Positions 51,174 to 58,926 of a stretch of DNA of 64,000 nt are shown one piece after another. This stretch comes from Pseudoalteromonas piratica. Lineage in GTDB: Bacteria; Pseudomonadota; Gammaproteobacteria; Enterobacterales; Alteromonadaceae. The stretch covers positions 2,996,001 through 3,060,000 of the forward strand of contig NZ_CP009888.1 of assembly GCF_000788395.1 (NCBI RefSeq). The letters are read 5' to 3'. The notes under the pieces were generated by a model, which was given only the letters and a program-made list of their open reading frames with translations, searched no databases and was not told the DNA's origin. A program made the position numbers and the translations under genes. Each line of letters begins with the position of its first letter. Within the stretch, counting starts at the first letter, position 1.

Positions 51174-51202
51174 TTGACATACACAACCCTATCACCTAAA
51201 AT
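51174..51202 (+). promoter_or_regulatory. Sigma-70 promoter of the topAI-like gene
   Basis: TTGACA, 17-base spacer, TAAAAT. This is the best promoter in the island and lies about 140 bases before the topAI-like start, leaving a long leader. Confidence 0.85.
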
Positions 51203-51242
51203 CGCCGCGTTTTAATTTATATCTACATTCGTTGGAGAGTTT

Positions 51243-51275
51243 TTGCTAGAGAATCGGGTAATTGTAAGTTCATAG
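51243..51275 (+). CDS. Possible leader ORF upstream of the topAI-like gene
   Basis: A 10-codon frame TTG to TAG reading LLENRVIVSS. It is the only start in the leader with a ribosome site (GGAGAG 5 bases before). Its stop codon lies inside the stem of the hairpin at 51268-51293. In E. coli the topAI-yjhQ-yjhP operon is controlled by an antibiotic-sensing leader ORF (toiL); this may be the same idea with an unrelated peptide. Not proven to be translated. Confidence 0.45.
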   Translation: MLENRVIVSS

Positions 51276-51293
51276 TCCAAAGGACTAGTGAAC
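51268..51293 (+). promoter_or_regulatory. Leader hairpin of the topAI-like gene
   Basis: GTTCA plus TAGTCC, loop AAA, GGACTA plus TGAAC with one bulged G: an 11-bp stem. It starts within the last codons of the possible leader ORF. A second, weaker hairpin at 51311-51337 pairs CCCCCATCATT with AATGAAGGGAG and would cover the ribosome site of the topAI-like gene. Confidence 0.65.
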
Positions 51294-51346
51294 ATAGAAA
51301 ACTAAATTAACCCCCATCATTTATTTAATGAAGGGAGTGTTTTCAT

Positions 51347-51631
51347 ATGCAATTACTATTTGGGATTACTCCAGTGAATATATCAAAAAACGACCAACGC
51401 GTTCTACACGTACTCGCACTAGGTGGCGAAATTCAATATAGCCGTGAAAACGGTAAAATCCATGAAGTTATCTGTTACACGAATGACGGTCTAGTTCTGT
51501 CTAATTGTACACTTGATGTCTTCAAACGCTTGAAAAGTAAGAAACTCATCAGCTCAAAGAAAGGGCAACCTTATCGAATTACTCGATTAGGAGCTAGCTC
51601 TGTCCGTTCTCAAATGTTTCAACGCTTTTAG
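51347..51631 (+). CDS. topAI: Topoisomerase I inhibitor TopAI (YjhX family toxin)
   Basis: 94 residues of the UPF0386/YjhX family. E. coli YjhX binds and inhibits topoisomerase I and is the toxin of the YjhX-YjhQ pair. Seen: NDQRVLHVLALGGEI, CTLDVFKRLKSKKLI and KGQPYRITRLG, the same order as in E. coli YjhX. The fold is a winged helix. Ribosome site AAGGGAG. The antitoxin-type GNAT gene follows after 240 bases instead of directly. Confidence 0.85.
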   Translation: MQLLFGITPVNISKNDQRVLHVLALGGEIQYSRENGKIHEVICYTNDGLVLSNCTLDVFKRLKSKKLISSKKGQPYRITRLGASSVRSQMFQRF

Positions 51632-51669
51632 AGCCAGAAAAATCCTGACACTTACAATGTTGCGAATGA

Positions 51670-51689
51670 GCTAGCAGTTATATGCTAGC
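51670..51689. repeat. Inverted repeat after the topAI-like gene
   Basis: Perfect 7-bp arms GCTAGCA and TGCTAGC around GTTATA, 38 bases after the stop. Possible terminator without T-run or a regulator site. Confidence 0.5.
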
Positions 51690-51720
51690 CACTTCACTCT
51701 GCTGTGACTGTCAAGAAAAC

Positions 51721-51828
51721 ACTGCGCTCTAAAGGCTGTTTAGAAACAAATTTGATGGTCACTGAGAGTTATCCCAATACATCCTAATGAATATCAAATT
51801 TCTTGTTTCAAATACGCCTAAGCGCAGT
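51721..51828. repeat. 108-bp imperfect foldback between the toxin and GNAT genes
   Basis: The arms ACTGCGCT (51721-51728) and AGCGCAGT (51821-51828) are perfect complements. Inside them AGGC/GCCT, GAAACAA/TTGTTTC and ATTTGAT/ATCAAAT also pair in order, leaving a loop of about 35 bases. The whole could be a structured RNA, a small foldback element or an attC-like site, though no attC GTTRRRY end is seen. Confidence 0.55.
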
Positions 51829-51855
51829 AAATCAAAAGCATCTGCTTTATTTACT
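51826..51855 (+). promoter_or_regulatory. Hairpin before the YjhQ-like ribosome site
   Basis: AGTAAAT and AAAGCA pair with TGCTTT and ATTTACT with a 2-base loop and a 2-base bulge. It ends just before AAGAGGT, the ribosome site of the next gene, and shares bases with the right arm of the larger foldback, so the two folds exclude each other. Confidence 0.5.
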
Positions 51856-51871
51856 TAAGAGGTATTAAAAG

Positions 51872-52393
51872 ATGAAATCATCTGAAAAAGAAATCATTAA
51901 AAACATTCACTTTTTAGCATTTGGTGAAGAAGGAAAAGAAACGTCTGAACTTGCTGGAGCATTTTTAGCGGAGCCAGACACTATTTCTATAAGTGCTGAG
52001 CGCGAAGGAAAAATGGTAGGTAATGTGCTTTTTACACCATTCGTGTTTGAAGAGTACCCTGAGAAAAAGTGTTACTTACTTGCTCCAATTGGTGTATTGC
52101 CTGAATACCAGCGTGGATTTGGAGTTGGTAGAGAATTGATGCAAGCAGGTATCGAGCATTTAAAATCAATAGGAACAGATGCAATTTTTGTATTAGGTGT
52201 ACCTACGTACTACCCACAATACGGCTTCGTCCCTACTGATAAGCAAACGCCTTATCCTGACCTACTTACAATACCTGAATCATGGATGGTTCTTGAACTT
52301 AATAAAGGTGTTTTAAATACACTTGGTGGGAAAACGTATGCTAACAAACCGTTTATGAACCCGATGTTTTGGGATACCTCAGGGCGCGGATAA
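51872..52393 (+). CDS. GNAT acetyltransferase, YjhQ-like (antitoxin candidate)
   Basis: 173 residues of the GNAT fold, with the acetyl-CoA loop in LPEYQRGFGVGRELM (Q/R-x-x-G-x-G/A type). The YjhQ-like signs are the Tyr-rich GVPTYYPQYGFVP and the end ALM-type residues FMNPMFW. In E. coli YjhQ is the antitoxin of YjhX, which lies just upstream here. I infer the same role, or at least a functional link, from order and family. Confidence 0.75.
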   Translation: MKSSEKEIIKNIHFLAFGEEGKETSELAGAFLAEPDTISISAEREGKMVGNVLFTPFVFEEYPEKKCYLLAPIGVLPEYQRGFGVGRELMQAGIEHLKSIGTDAIFVLGVPTYYPQYGFVPTDKQTPYPDLLTIPESWMVLELNKGVLNTLGGKTYANKPFMNPMFWDTSGRG

Positions 52394-52431
52394 CACCAGT
52401 AGCTTTGCACTCAGTTCACTCTAAACAAATG

Positions 52432-52458
52432 TCTGGGTTAGATGCTATCTAGCCCAGA
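52432..52458. repeat. 12-bp hairpin between the two GNAT genes
   Basis: TCTGGGTTAGAT and its complement (one G-T pair) around GCT, with no T-run after it; likely to weaken read-through or protect RNA ends. Confidence 0.55.
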
Positions 52459-52481
52459 ATCAAAATAAAAGGATTCAATAA

Positions 52482-52988
52482 ATGAATACACCATACCAAA
52501 TTCAATATGAAGCTTTTGCAAATGCTGGAGGTTTATATGATGAAAGGCATGCTAAGTTGTATGCTGAATTTGCAGACAACCTAATTGCAGATGGCAGTTT
52601 TTCTATTGTTTATAAAGATGTAGCACATGCTTGTTATACTCCAATAACAATTGATAATGCACCACATTTAAAGTGTTATGTTTTAGCTCCATTAGCAGTT
52701 CTGCCGGAATACCAAAGGAAAGGCTACGCTACGAGGTTAATGGACGAGGCTGAAAAACAACTTGATGCTGATGTGATTTTTGTCATGGGGGAGCCATTCC
52801 ATTATGGTAATCGTTACAGTACGCCACACAACGTTTTACCTCCTGTAAGAACCAAGGCACCATTGGAATGCTGGTTTGCGAGAGAGCTAACCGTAGGAGC
52901 ATTAGATGGAGTTGGCGAATCCACCTCATCAATTAAAGGACCTTATGCGGAGCCTTTGATGTGGGGTCACCCTAGTGAGCAGGTTTAA
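52482..52988 (+). CDS. GNAT acetyltransferase, paralogue of the YjhQ-like protein
   Basis: 168 residues, clearly related to the gene before it: CYVLAPLAVLPEYQRKGYATRLMDEAE aligns with its CYLLAPIGVLPEYQRGFG, and the ends share a PLMW/PMFW motif. It probably arose by duplication. The ribosome site AAAAGG is followed by ATG. It may be a second antitoxin or a modified version with another target; unknown. Confidence 0.8.
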   Translation: MNTPYQIQYEAFANAGGLYDERHAKLYAEFADNLIADGSFSIVYKDVAHACYTPITIDNAPHLKCYVLAPLAVLPEYQRKGYATRLMDEAEKQLDADVIFVMGEPFHYGNRYSTPHNVLPPVRTKAPLECWFARELTVGALDGVGESTSSIKGPYAEPLMWGHPSEQV

Positions 52989-53019
52989 TCTATCTCCTCA
53001 CAATTAGGCGAGTCTAAAG

Positions 53020-53045
53020 CATAGGGAGCTATGCTCCCTATGTTT
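53020..53045 (+). terminator. Terminator after the second GNAT gene
   Basis: Perfect 10-bp stem CATAGGGAGC / GCTCCCTATG with TAT loop and TTT after it. Confidence 0.8.
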
Positions 53046-53196
53046 CAGAAGCGAAAGTCTGTAATTCGCTCATAGCTGTCTGTCAGATGAAATCTAAACC
53101 TATTCATCGAAACTGCATGATCAGATATGAGCTACTACATCTAAACATCAACCAACTACATTTCAGCCTTTTATAGTTTTAGCTTTATGTCATGGG

Positions 53197-53361
53197 CTAT
53201 CTGTGTAGATTGCGAAGCAATTCAAGTATTTGTTCAGTCGTAACGCTCGAATCCGTTAAAGCTTTATTCAGCAAAACTTCGACATTTTCTGGTAGGGTTA
53301 ACGACTCAAGCCTCATATTTGCGAGCGCTAGTATAAGTGTATTGGGATTGGTTATCCGCAT
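53197..53361 (-). CDS. Small unknown protein (54 residues)
   Basis: A 54-codon frame starting MRITNPNTLILALANMRLES and ending in LLRNLHR. An AAAGGG lies 7 bases before the ATG. It is helical, with leucines spaced as in a small dimer or coiled coil. I do not recognise it. It lies 107 bases downstream of the helicase gene on the same strand, after a hairpin. Codon use looks native. From 53046 to 53196 I see nothing else. Confidence 0.5.
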   Translation of the reverse strand: MRITNPNTLILALANMRLESLTLPENVEVLLNKALTDSSVTTEQILELLRNLHR

Positions 53362-53402
53362 TTTATAAACCCTTTATTGTCCAAGCGTAAAACATGACAG
53401 TG

Positions 53403-53419
53403 AGGCGTTAGTAACGCCT
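53403..53419. terminator. Inverted repeat after the helicase gene
   Basis: AGGCGTTA and TAACGCCT around one G; a perfect 8-bp stem in the 107-base gap downstream of the HelD-like gene. No strong T-run, so termination is likely but unproven. Confidence 0.5.
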
Positions 53420-53468
53420 AATAACTCTCAACTTATAAAGTAAGTTTACACTGCGTATTGCTTGATGG

Positions 53469-56336
53469 TTATTCCTCTAAGAATACATCTGGATCATCTA
53501 TATAAATAGACCAGTTTTGACTCCCTTTACAATTTTGCCAACCCTTATAACAGCCCCAATACGGCCCATTTTTTCCTGAAGTTGGTCTTAAATCACCGTC
53601 ACAATTAGGACATGCAGGAGTTTTGGTCTTGCAAGTCTCATCCATACAAACATAAACTTCACCGACTCTTTTACGTGGGCCAGCACAACGTTTGCAGTAA
53701 TTAATTGTATAATCACATTGCGGATCATTGGAACAAGTGCTAAAGAAGCCACCTTTACCCCTCTTTACAATCCGTCCTGTATCGCATTTAGGACATAGCT
53801 CATCTGTTACATTTAATGCTAAGAGGCTTGGTTCAATAGTCGATTCATCAATGTATTTCTTACCATACTTTCTTATTTCCTTAACGAATTCAGAGCAATT
53901 TTCTTCATTTGATAGAATGAACACCCGCTCTTTTGTTCTGGTTAGCGCTACATAGAATAACCTACGCTCTTCGGCATATTTAAAAGATTCAAGCTTCGGT
54001 AATAAAAACTCGATTAAAGGATGTGAAATTTTCTCTGAAGGAAACCCATTTTTTCCTTTTTCCATATCCATCATTATGACGAAATCGGCTTCTTTTCCTT
54101 TGCTTGCATGGCATGTATTGAAATCTAACTTAATGCCTTTAGTTTTACAGTTTCTTTTCAGTTCACTTAAGTAACTTGGTTTCTTATACAAGTACCTGTT
54201 CAGTAGTAAAATACTACAAGCACCATAGTTTTCACCGATCCAATCAATGACAGCATTAATCGTTTCTTCTTGCTCTTTTTCACTTGTTTTAACAATATGA
54301 ACTCTAGCGTCATTCACTGGTGTTGCTTTGAACTCTTTTTTATTCTGCAACTCATTTTCCGTGATGAACCTAGTTGCAACCTTGTTTACTTTGTCATTAA
54401 AACGATATGTCTCGTCGAGGCTTTCCTTCTTGCCAGCCCCGAACTCTTTAAAAAAGTCATACGTTAGAGAAAGATCTGCCCCGGTAAACCTGAATATTGC
54501 TTGTCTATCATCGCCCACACCATAAATAACCAACTCAGGATCACGCTCTTGAAGGGCCATCAATATATCTGCTCTAGGACCTGACATATCTTGGTACTCA
54601 TCAACCATTATTACCTTATATGGGCAATCGAAATTAGGCGACTTAATAATTCCAATAGCATCATTAATCATTGTGTTGAAATCGACAGTTCCCTGATCTT
54701 CCAAATAGCTTTCATAATGATTTAGTAATGGAGCCAGCACATCAACAGCCGCTAGTAAGCTCATGTTACCGGAGGCTTCAAGGGATGCTCTCAACGTCTC
54801 AACGTTATGATTCATTGTTCTTGTAAGTTTGATAGCGTTAGCGGCTAACTCAGCTAGCTTTCTAATCGCGCCTAACTCTTTTAAATCATCCAAGTACTCG
54901 TCTTTAGGGATTGGTTTGAATACAACATTTCGCTTAATAAGTTCTTCTTTTAGATGTTTAAGTAGCGTTCCTTGACTCTGCATATAGCTAAACGTCTCAA
55001 TCAAATCAGTGCCATTATCATCATGTATTTGTCTTTTCTTAAATATTCCTGCTTTATATCGTTCCGGTTTCATATACTTGGGTGCGATTAAGTCTTCATT
55101 CACACCAAAGTGCTCGATATATATGTCGTATTCTGGCAAGTAAAAGTCAGGATGATAATCTGGAAAGCCTGACTTAGAAATGTCACCCGGATACAATCGT
55201 TCATAGTCAAACTTGATACCATTACGATATAAAAAATTAGCTATATTCACTTCTTCATAGCTTCTAACGGTGTCTGTTGAAAATGCTCTAATCTCATTCG
55301 TTTTTATGTATTCGTAATACTCACCAAGAGACTCAAATTCGAAAGGATTCTTATAAGGAAATAGGAAGTCATCAAAGTAGGTAATAGTCAAATCGACAAA
55401 CTGATCATCTTCGTTTAGTAATCTTTGAACCTCGTCATCAACAAATTTTCGTAGCTTCTTTTCGTCTTTGGCTATTTCGTCAGGATACACCTTACGGCCA
55501 AGCTTTCCTTCTACAATGGCTCGACCAAAGCCATGAAAAGTAACAGCTTGAACCTTGTTAGGTTTGCCGACTCTCGCTATTAATTCCTCTTTCGCATCAT
55601 TACCGAAAGCAATCAGTAGGATCTCTTTAGGTTCATACCTACCTGACTGGATGAGATAGTTAGTTCTAACTTCCAAAGTCTTTGTCTTACCCGTACCAGC
55701 TCCCGCCAACACAATGTTTGTATCATCATTAATGATGCACGCTTTTTGTTGTGATTCATTTAAACTACTAATAACGGATTCGTAGCGTTTTCGTTCGACT
55801 TCAATAAACCTTTCATTTGCTTTTTCAAAAGAATGAAATGGATCTTCAAAAAATTTTTGTAGTTTTTTCAGCGTCTCTGAATCATCATCTGAACAGAATT
55901 CATACATCCAAGCGATATTTAGCTTGATGTCCTGCTTATCCTTCATGAATTCTTTGAATGTACTCGTTCTGATGTATTGTGTCGGTAGTAAAAATACTCT
56001 TACTTCTTCATAGAGCTTTAACAATTTAGGACGAATCTTGTCGGCTTTCTCCCTGTACCAATCGGTTACATGTTCTCTATATACATTTTTGAATTGGTCG
56101 GGAAGGTGTCTATTTAGAATTCTGAACGTGAAGCGTTGCTCATTTGCCTCTAGCGTTATATCAGTCCAAAAAACTCCTTTTGTTATATCAATATCCCTAG
56201 GGAGTTTAGATATAGGCATGATGTAGTTGGAGCGTCCGAAAGATAACTTTAATTCTTCATCATCTCGACGAAAATCGGAAATAAAATCAAAACGTTTGAA
56301 TAAAAATACGCTCCAACTAGGGTACTGATACTGCAT
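53469..56336 (-). CDS. HelD-like SF1 helicase with nuclease-like insertion and zinc fingers
   Basis: 955 residues, related to helicase IV (HelD) by its amino end, which is unlike other UvrD helicases, and by its motifs: Walker A AGAGTGKT at 211-218, DEYQD (motif II), YRFNDKVNKVA and YVALTRTKE (motif VI). It is 270 residues longer than E. coli HelD. An insertion between 1A and 2A domains holds HPDFYLPEYDIYIEHFG (about 407-423), similar to a PD-(D/E)XK core, and the carboxyl end has topoisomerase-type zinc fingers (CPKCDTG, CPNCDGD). Last of six co-directed genes; 37 bases after the EEP gene. Confidence 0.85.
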   Translation of the reverse strand: MQYQYPSWSVFLFKRFDFISDFRRDDEELKLSFGRSNYIMPISKLPRDIDITKGVFWTDITLEANEQRFTFRILNRHLPDQFKNVYREHVTDWYREKADKIRPKLLKLYEEVRVFLLPTQYIRTSTFKEFMKDKQDIKLNIAWMYEFCSDDDSETLKKLQKFFEDPFHSFEKANERFIEVERKRYESVISSLNESQQKACIINDDTNIVLAGAGTGKTKTLEVRTNYLIQSGRYEPKEILLIAFGNDAKEELIARVGKPNKVQAVTFHGFGRAIVEGKLGRKVYPDEIAKDEKKLRKFVDDEVQRLLNEDDQFVDLTITYFDDFLFPYKNPFEFESLGEYYEYIKTNEIRAFSTDTVRSYEEVNIANFLYRNGIKFDYERLYPGDISKSGFPDYHPDFYLPEYDIYIEHFGVNEDLIAPKYMKPERYKAGIFKKRQIHDDNGTDLIETFSYMQSQGTLLKHLKEELIKRNVVFKPIPKDEYLDDLKELGAIRKLAELAANAIKLTRTMNHNVETLRASLEASGNMSLLAAVDVLAPLLNHYESYLEDQGTVDFNTMINDAIGIIKSPNFDCPYKVIMVDEYQDMSGPRADILMALQERDPELVIYGVGDDRQAIFRFTGADLSLTYDFFKEFGAGKKESLDETYRFNDKVNKVATRFITENELQNKKEFKATPVNDARVHIVKTSEKEQEETINAVIDWIGENYGACSILLLNRYLYKKPSYLSELKRNCKTKGIKLDFNTCHASKGKEADFVIMMDMEKGKNGFPSEKISHPLIEFLLPKLESFKYAEERRLFYVALTRTKERVFILSNEENCSEFVKEIRKYGKKYIDESTIEPSLLALNVTDELCPKCDTGRIVKRGKGGFFSTCSNDPQCDYTINYCKRCAGPRKRVGEVYVCMDETCKTKTPACPNCDGDLRPTSGKNGPYWGCYKGWQNCKGSQNWSIYIDDPDVFLEE

Positions 56337-56373
56337 AGGCCCACACTATTACTACTGATTAAAAATATTTTGT

Positions 56374-57582
56374 CTATTCAAGGCATACCTTGCATGGTCG
56401 AAAGCCATGAGATGCAAGTGCTTCGATATCACTCCATTCTTTCAAGCTATGACTGTGCTGAATGGTAGAACAACTCTTCTCGTGATACCGTTTTCCATGA
56501 GGTGTTGTATAAAAAAATTGCTCGGCGATTTGAGCCTCATCAGCATTGGCAGCCTTGGTAACATTGAATCTCATCCACAACGGTCGATGATCCGAAAAAG
56601 CGACTTTCAAATCGTTGTGCTTTAACTTTTCAGCCCCTTGCTGATAGCCAAAAGCACCAACTTCATCAAAAGCTATAATTCCAAAATCAACGCCATAGAT
56701 AGGCTGTGTTGTACTACCATCAAATTCTTCTCTGACGTCGCCAGTCATGATGAAAGCATCGTAGACATAAGTGTTTTTGGCTACCGTGGTAGAAAGTAAC
56801 TGAGGGTTATCATTTGGAACTCCTTTACCGACAATATCTTTCTTCCTTACAGATTTTTTCTCATTGAATGCAGGGTCAAAAATAGTGATGTTCGGCGCTA
56901 GTATTTTGTCTTGTGTATACTCAATAAACTTGACCGACTCTTGACCATCACCAAATCGGTTAAAGTCTCCTAAAATAATGATGTCTGGATCAGAAGCGAA
57001 GTCACTTGGTTTCTTCAGTATGTCATTAATTTTTTTGAAACCATCAATCCTATCTTCTTCGCTTCCCCAAGCAAGGTGGGCAGAAATGAGGTTGAAGTCA
57101 AAATGACCAGCTTTCCACTGACTGTTAACTAAATCGCGACCTTCAATCTTGATTAATTCTGTAAAAGAGTCGTTATTGATTTGGGATGGACTAACCTCAT
57201 TAGGATCGAACAAAAATGAGATCATTTCTGGCATTAAGCCTCGGCCTATATGCTGCGAATGAACAACTCGATATTCTAGGCCATGCTTATCTTTAAGGGC
57301 ATTTATCAGATCACTAACAGCTCTTTCGCCTCCTTCGCCAAAAGCTACTTCCTGAAGCGCAATCAGATCGAAATCACCAACGGCTAGTACGTTAGCTAGA
57401 TTTGTTATTCGCTCTGGTATTTGTTCCGTAGTGATACTATCGGTGTATTTAGAGGCCACAGAGCCAAGCTTAAAGACATTAAACGTGGCGATGTATATGT
57501 AACCCTCTTCCTTATTTAGCTTTTCAGCCGAAGTAAATGAGGTGAAGAAAACTAAAAAAGCTAATATAAATATCCTTTTCAT
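56374..57582 (-). CDS. Exported endonuclease/exonuclease/phosphatase-family protein
   Basis: 402 residues with a signal peptide (MKRIFILAFLVFFTSFTSAEK), so periplasmic or secreted. The EEP fold is complete: ATFNVFKLG, LIALQEV (metal Glu), SAHLAWG, LGDFNRFG and the end motif SDHRPLW. The last 45 residues hold a small metal-binding tail with CSTIQHS and CKVC, as seen on some thermonucleases. It is 18 bases after the second CD-NTase and probably in the same operon. Nucleic-acid cutting is the likely role; a lipid phosphatase is possible. Confidence 0.8.
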   Translation of the reverse strand: MKRIFILAFLVFFTSFTSAEKLNKEEGYIYIATFNVFKLGSVASKYTDSITTEQIPERITNLANVLAVGDFDLIALQEVAFGEGGERAVSDLINALKDKHGLEYRVVHSQHIGRGLMPEMISFLFDPNEVSPSQINNDSFTELIKIEGRDLVNSQWKAGHFDFNLISAHLAWGSEEDRIDGFKKINDILKKPSDFASDPDIIILGDFNRFGDGQESVKFIEYTQDKILAPNITIFDPAFNEKKSVRKKDIVGKGVPNDNPQLLSTTVAKNTYVYDAFIMTGDVREEFDGSTTQPIYGVDFGIIAFDEVGAFGYQQGAEKLKHNDLKVAFSDHRPLWMRFNVTKAANADEAQIAEQFFYTTPHGKRYHEKSCSTIQHSHSLKEWSDIEALASHGFRPCKVCLE

Positions 57583-57600
57583 GCAGTTCAGTCCTTACTT

Positions 57601-58926
57601 TTAAGCAATTTTTACAACGATTGGGCCGCTTCTGGCTATACATACCCCTTGCCTAACGGCAACAGCTTCCACCCAGTGTGTTCCTCTATAGAGAGTAGAC
57701 TCTTTGTGAATCGTACTACCCTGAAAGAACTTACCACGTAAGCAATCATCATTAGCAGCTTCAGAACCAGTATTAACGACTTGCCAAAAAATACTAGTTT
57801 GATGATCCAATGTATCTTTAACGTTAAATCTGATCCAATGATGCTTAGGTATCGTGTTATATGCTGCTAAATCACCTATAGAGACTGACGATTTATCTTT
57901 CTGCAAAACTGCTTTTACATTTAACTTTTGTGGGGAGGTCGCCATCGGCCACCTGAGCCTCTCACAATGGCTTGGTAATGATTGTTGCTTTTCTACTGCT
58001 TTAGCTGTTGATTCTGGTGCAAACTTATCACCGAATACCTTTCTCCACCCTTTAATGGACTCTTCCTTATCCATCTCCTGATAAGCAGTATTTATCCACC
58101 CATTGTATTTTTTGACTTGTTTCTTGAAGTTTTGAAACTTGTCTTCATCCCAGTGACGATTGAAGTTTTCATCATCATCTACCGGGTTGTTTACAATTGG
58201 CATTTCATCCTGTTCATCAAGCCACTCATCTAGGCGATTGAACAGTGTTTTTAAAGACATTGGCAGATCTTTGAAACTATCGGTTCCAAACAGCTCTTCA
58301 GAAAGCGTGATTCTCGATGCCAGCAACGTCGTCAACAATATAGACTTCACCGAAAAAGTTTGCTTGAAATCACGTAGGTATTTACATAAACGTATAGCTT
58401 TGATCAGATTGTTGTTACCAGCCACGGCATTCTTTTTCTGTACCCATTTGCTAAACTCGATACTAGAACAAGATTCAAATTCGTTAGTCAGTCTATTGCA
58501 TACTCTCTCAGTCTCTGTGAATAAGAACTTGCTTCTTATACAAGGAACAATATCGATATGAAACTCACCTGCATAGTTGAGTTTTACGCATCTTGTTTGG
58601 CGGGAAACTTTGCCTTGATAATGTTTCGATGCATTAAACGTTTTATAGATCTGTTCGATGTAATCTTTGGCTTCCCATCCGTCGATTGGCTTCAAGTAAA
58701 CAACAACGTCAGCGTCAAAAACCTTTTTCTTAGCCGTTGGCTTTATAATGGTTCGGTGAGCATAGCTTCCTTGCGGTATCGCTTCGATAAAAGCCGACTT
58801 GAAACTATCGCTGCCCTTAATAAAGTTCGTTACTACTTGAACTCTGTATTCGAGCGTATCAATACGGTGCTGGTTTAAATTGACTTCATTCTTAAGGAAC
58901 TCATTAAAATGTTTAACTAACTTCAT
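57601..58926 (-). CDS. Second CD-NTase with AGS-C domain
   Basis: 441 residues. The nucleotidyltransferase core is intact: GS at 53-54 (PQGSYAHRT), Asp71 and Asp73 (DADVVV) and Asp125 (HIDIVP), as in cGAS/DncV-like enzymes. The last 125 residues fit the AGS-C domain (adenylyl/guanylyl cyclase and SMODS C-terminal sensor), with HHWIRFNVKDT, VVNTGSEA, LRGKFFQG and THWVEAVAV. Its start overlaps the stop of the TM-SAVED gene by one base (TAATG), so it is co-made with the CBASS genes. A second cyclase in one CBASS operon is unusual. Confidence 0.85.
   Translation of the reverse strand: MKLVKHFNEFLKNEVNLNQHRIDTLEYRVQVVTNFIKGSDSFKSAFIEAIPQGSYAHRTIIKPTAKKKVFDADVVVYLKPIDGWEAKDYIEQIYKTFNASKHYQGKVSRQTRCVKLNYAGEFHIDIVPCIRSKFLFTETERVCNRLTNEFESCSSIEFSKWVQKKNAVAGNNNLIKAIRLCKYLRDFKQTFSVKSILLTTLLASRITLSEELFGTDSFKDLPMSLKTLFNRLDEWLDEQDEMPIVNNPVDDDENFNRHWDEDKFQNFKKQVKKYNGWINTAYQEMDKEESIKGWRKVFGDKFAPESTAKAVEKQQSLPSHCERLRWPMATSPQKLNVKAVLQKDKSSVSIGDLAAYNTIPKHHWIRFNVKDTLDHQTSIFWQVVNTGSEAANDDCLRGKFFQGSTIHKESTLYRGTHWVEAVAVRQGVCIARSGPIVVKIA

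Noticed and set aside
51721..51828. Integron attC site
   Set aside because: It folds like one, but the GTTRRRY end and its AAC complement are missing, and no integron integrase is near.
49260..52990. Integron cassette array
   Set aside because: Small modules with hairpins look like cassettes, but orientation and spacing vary and no attC core was found.
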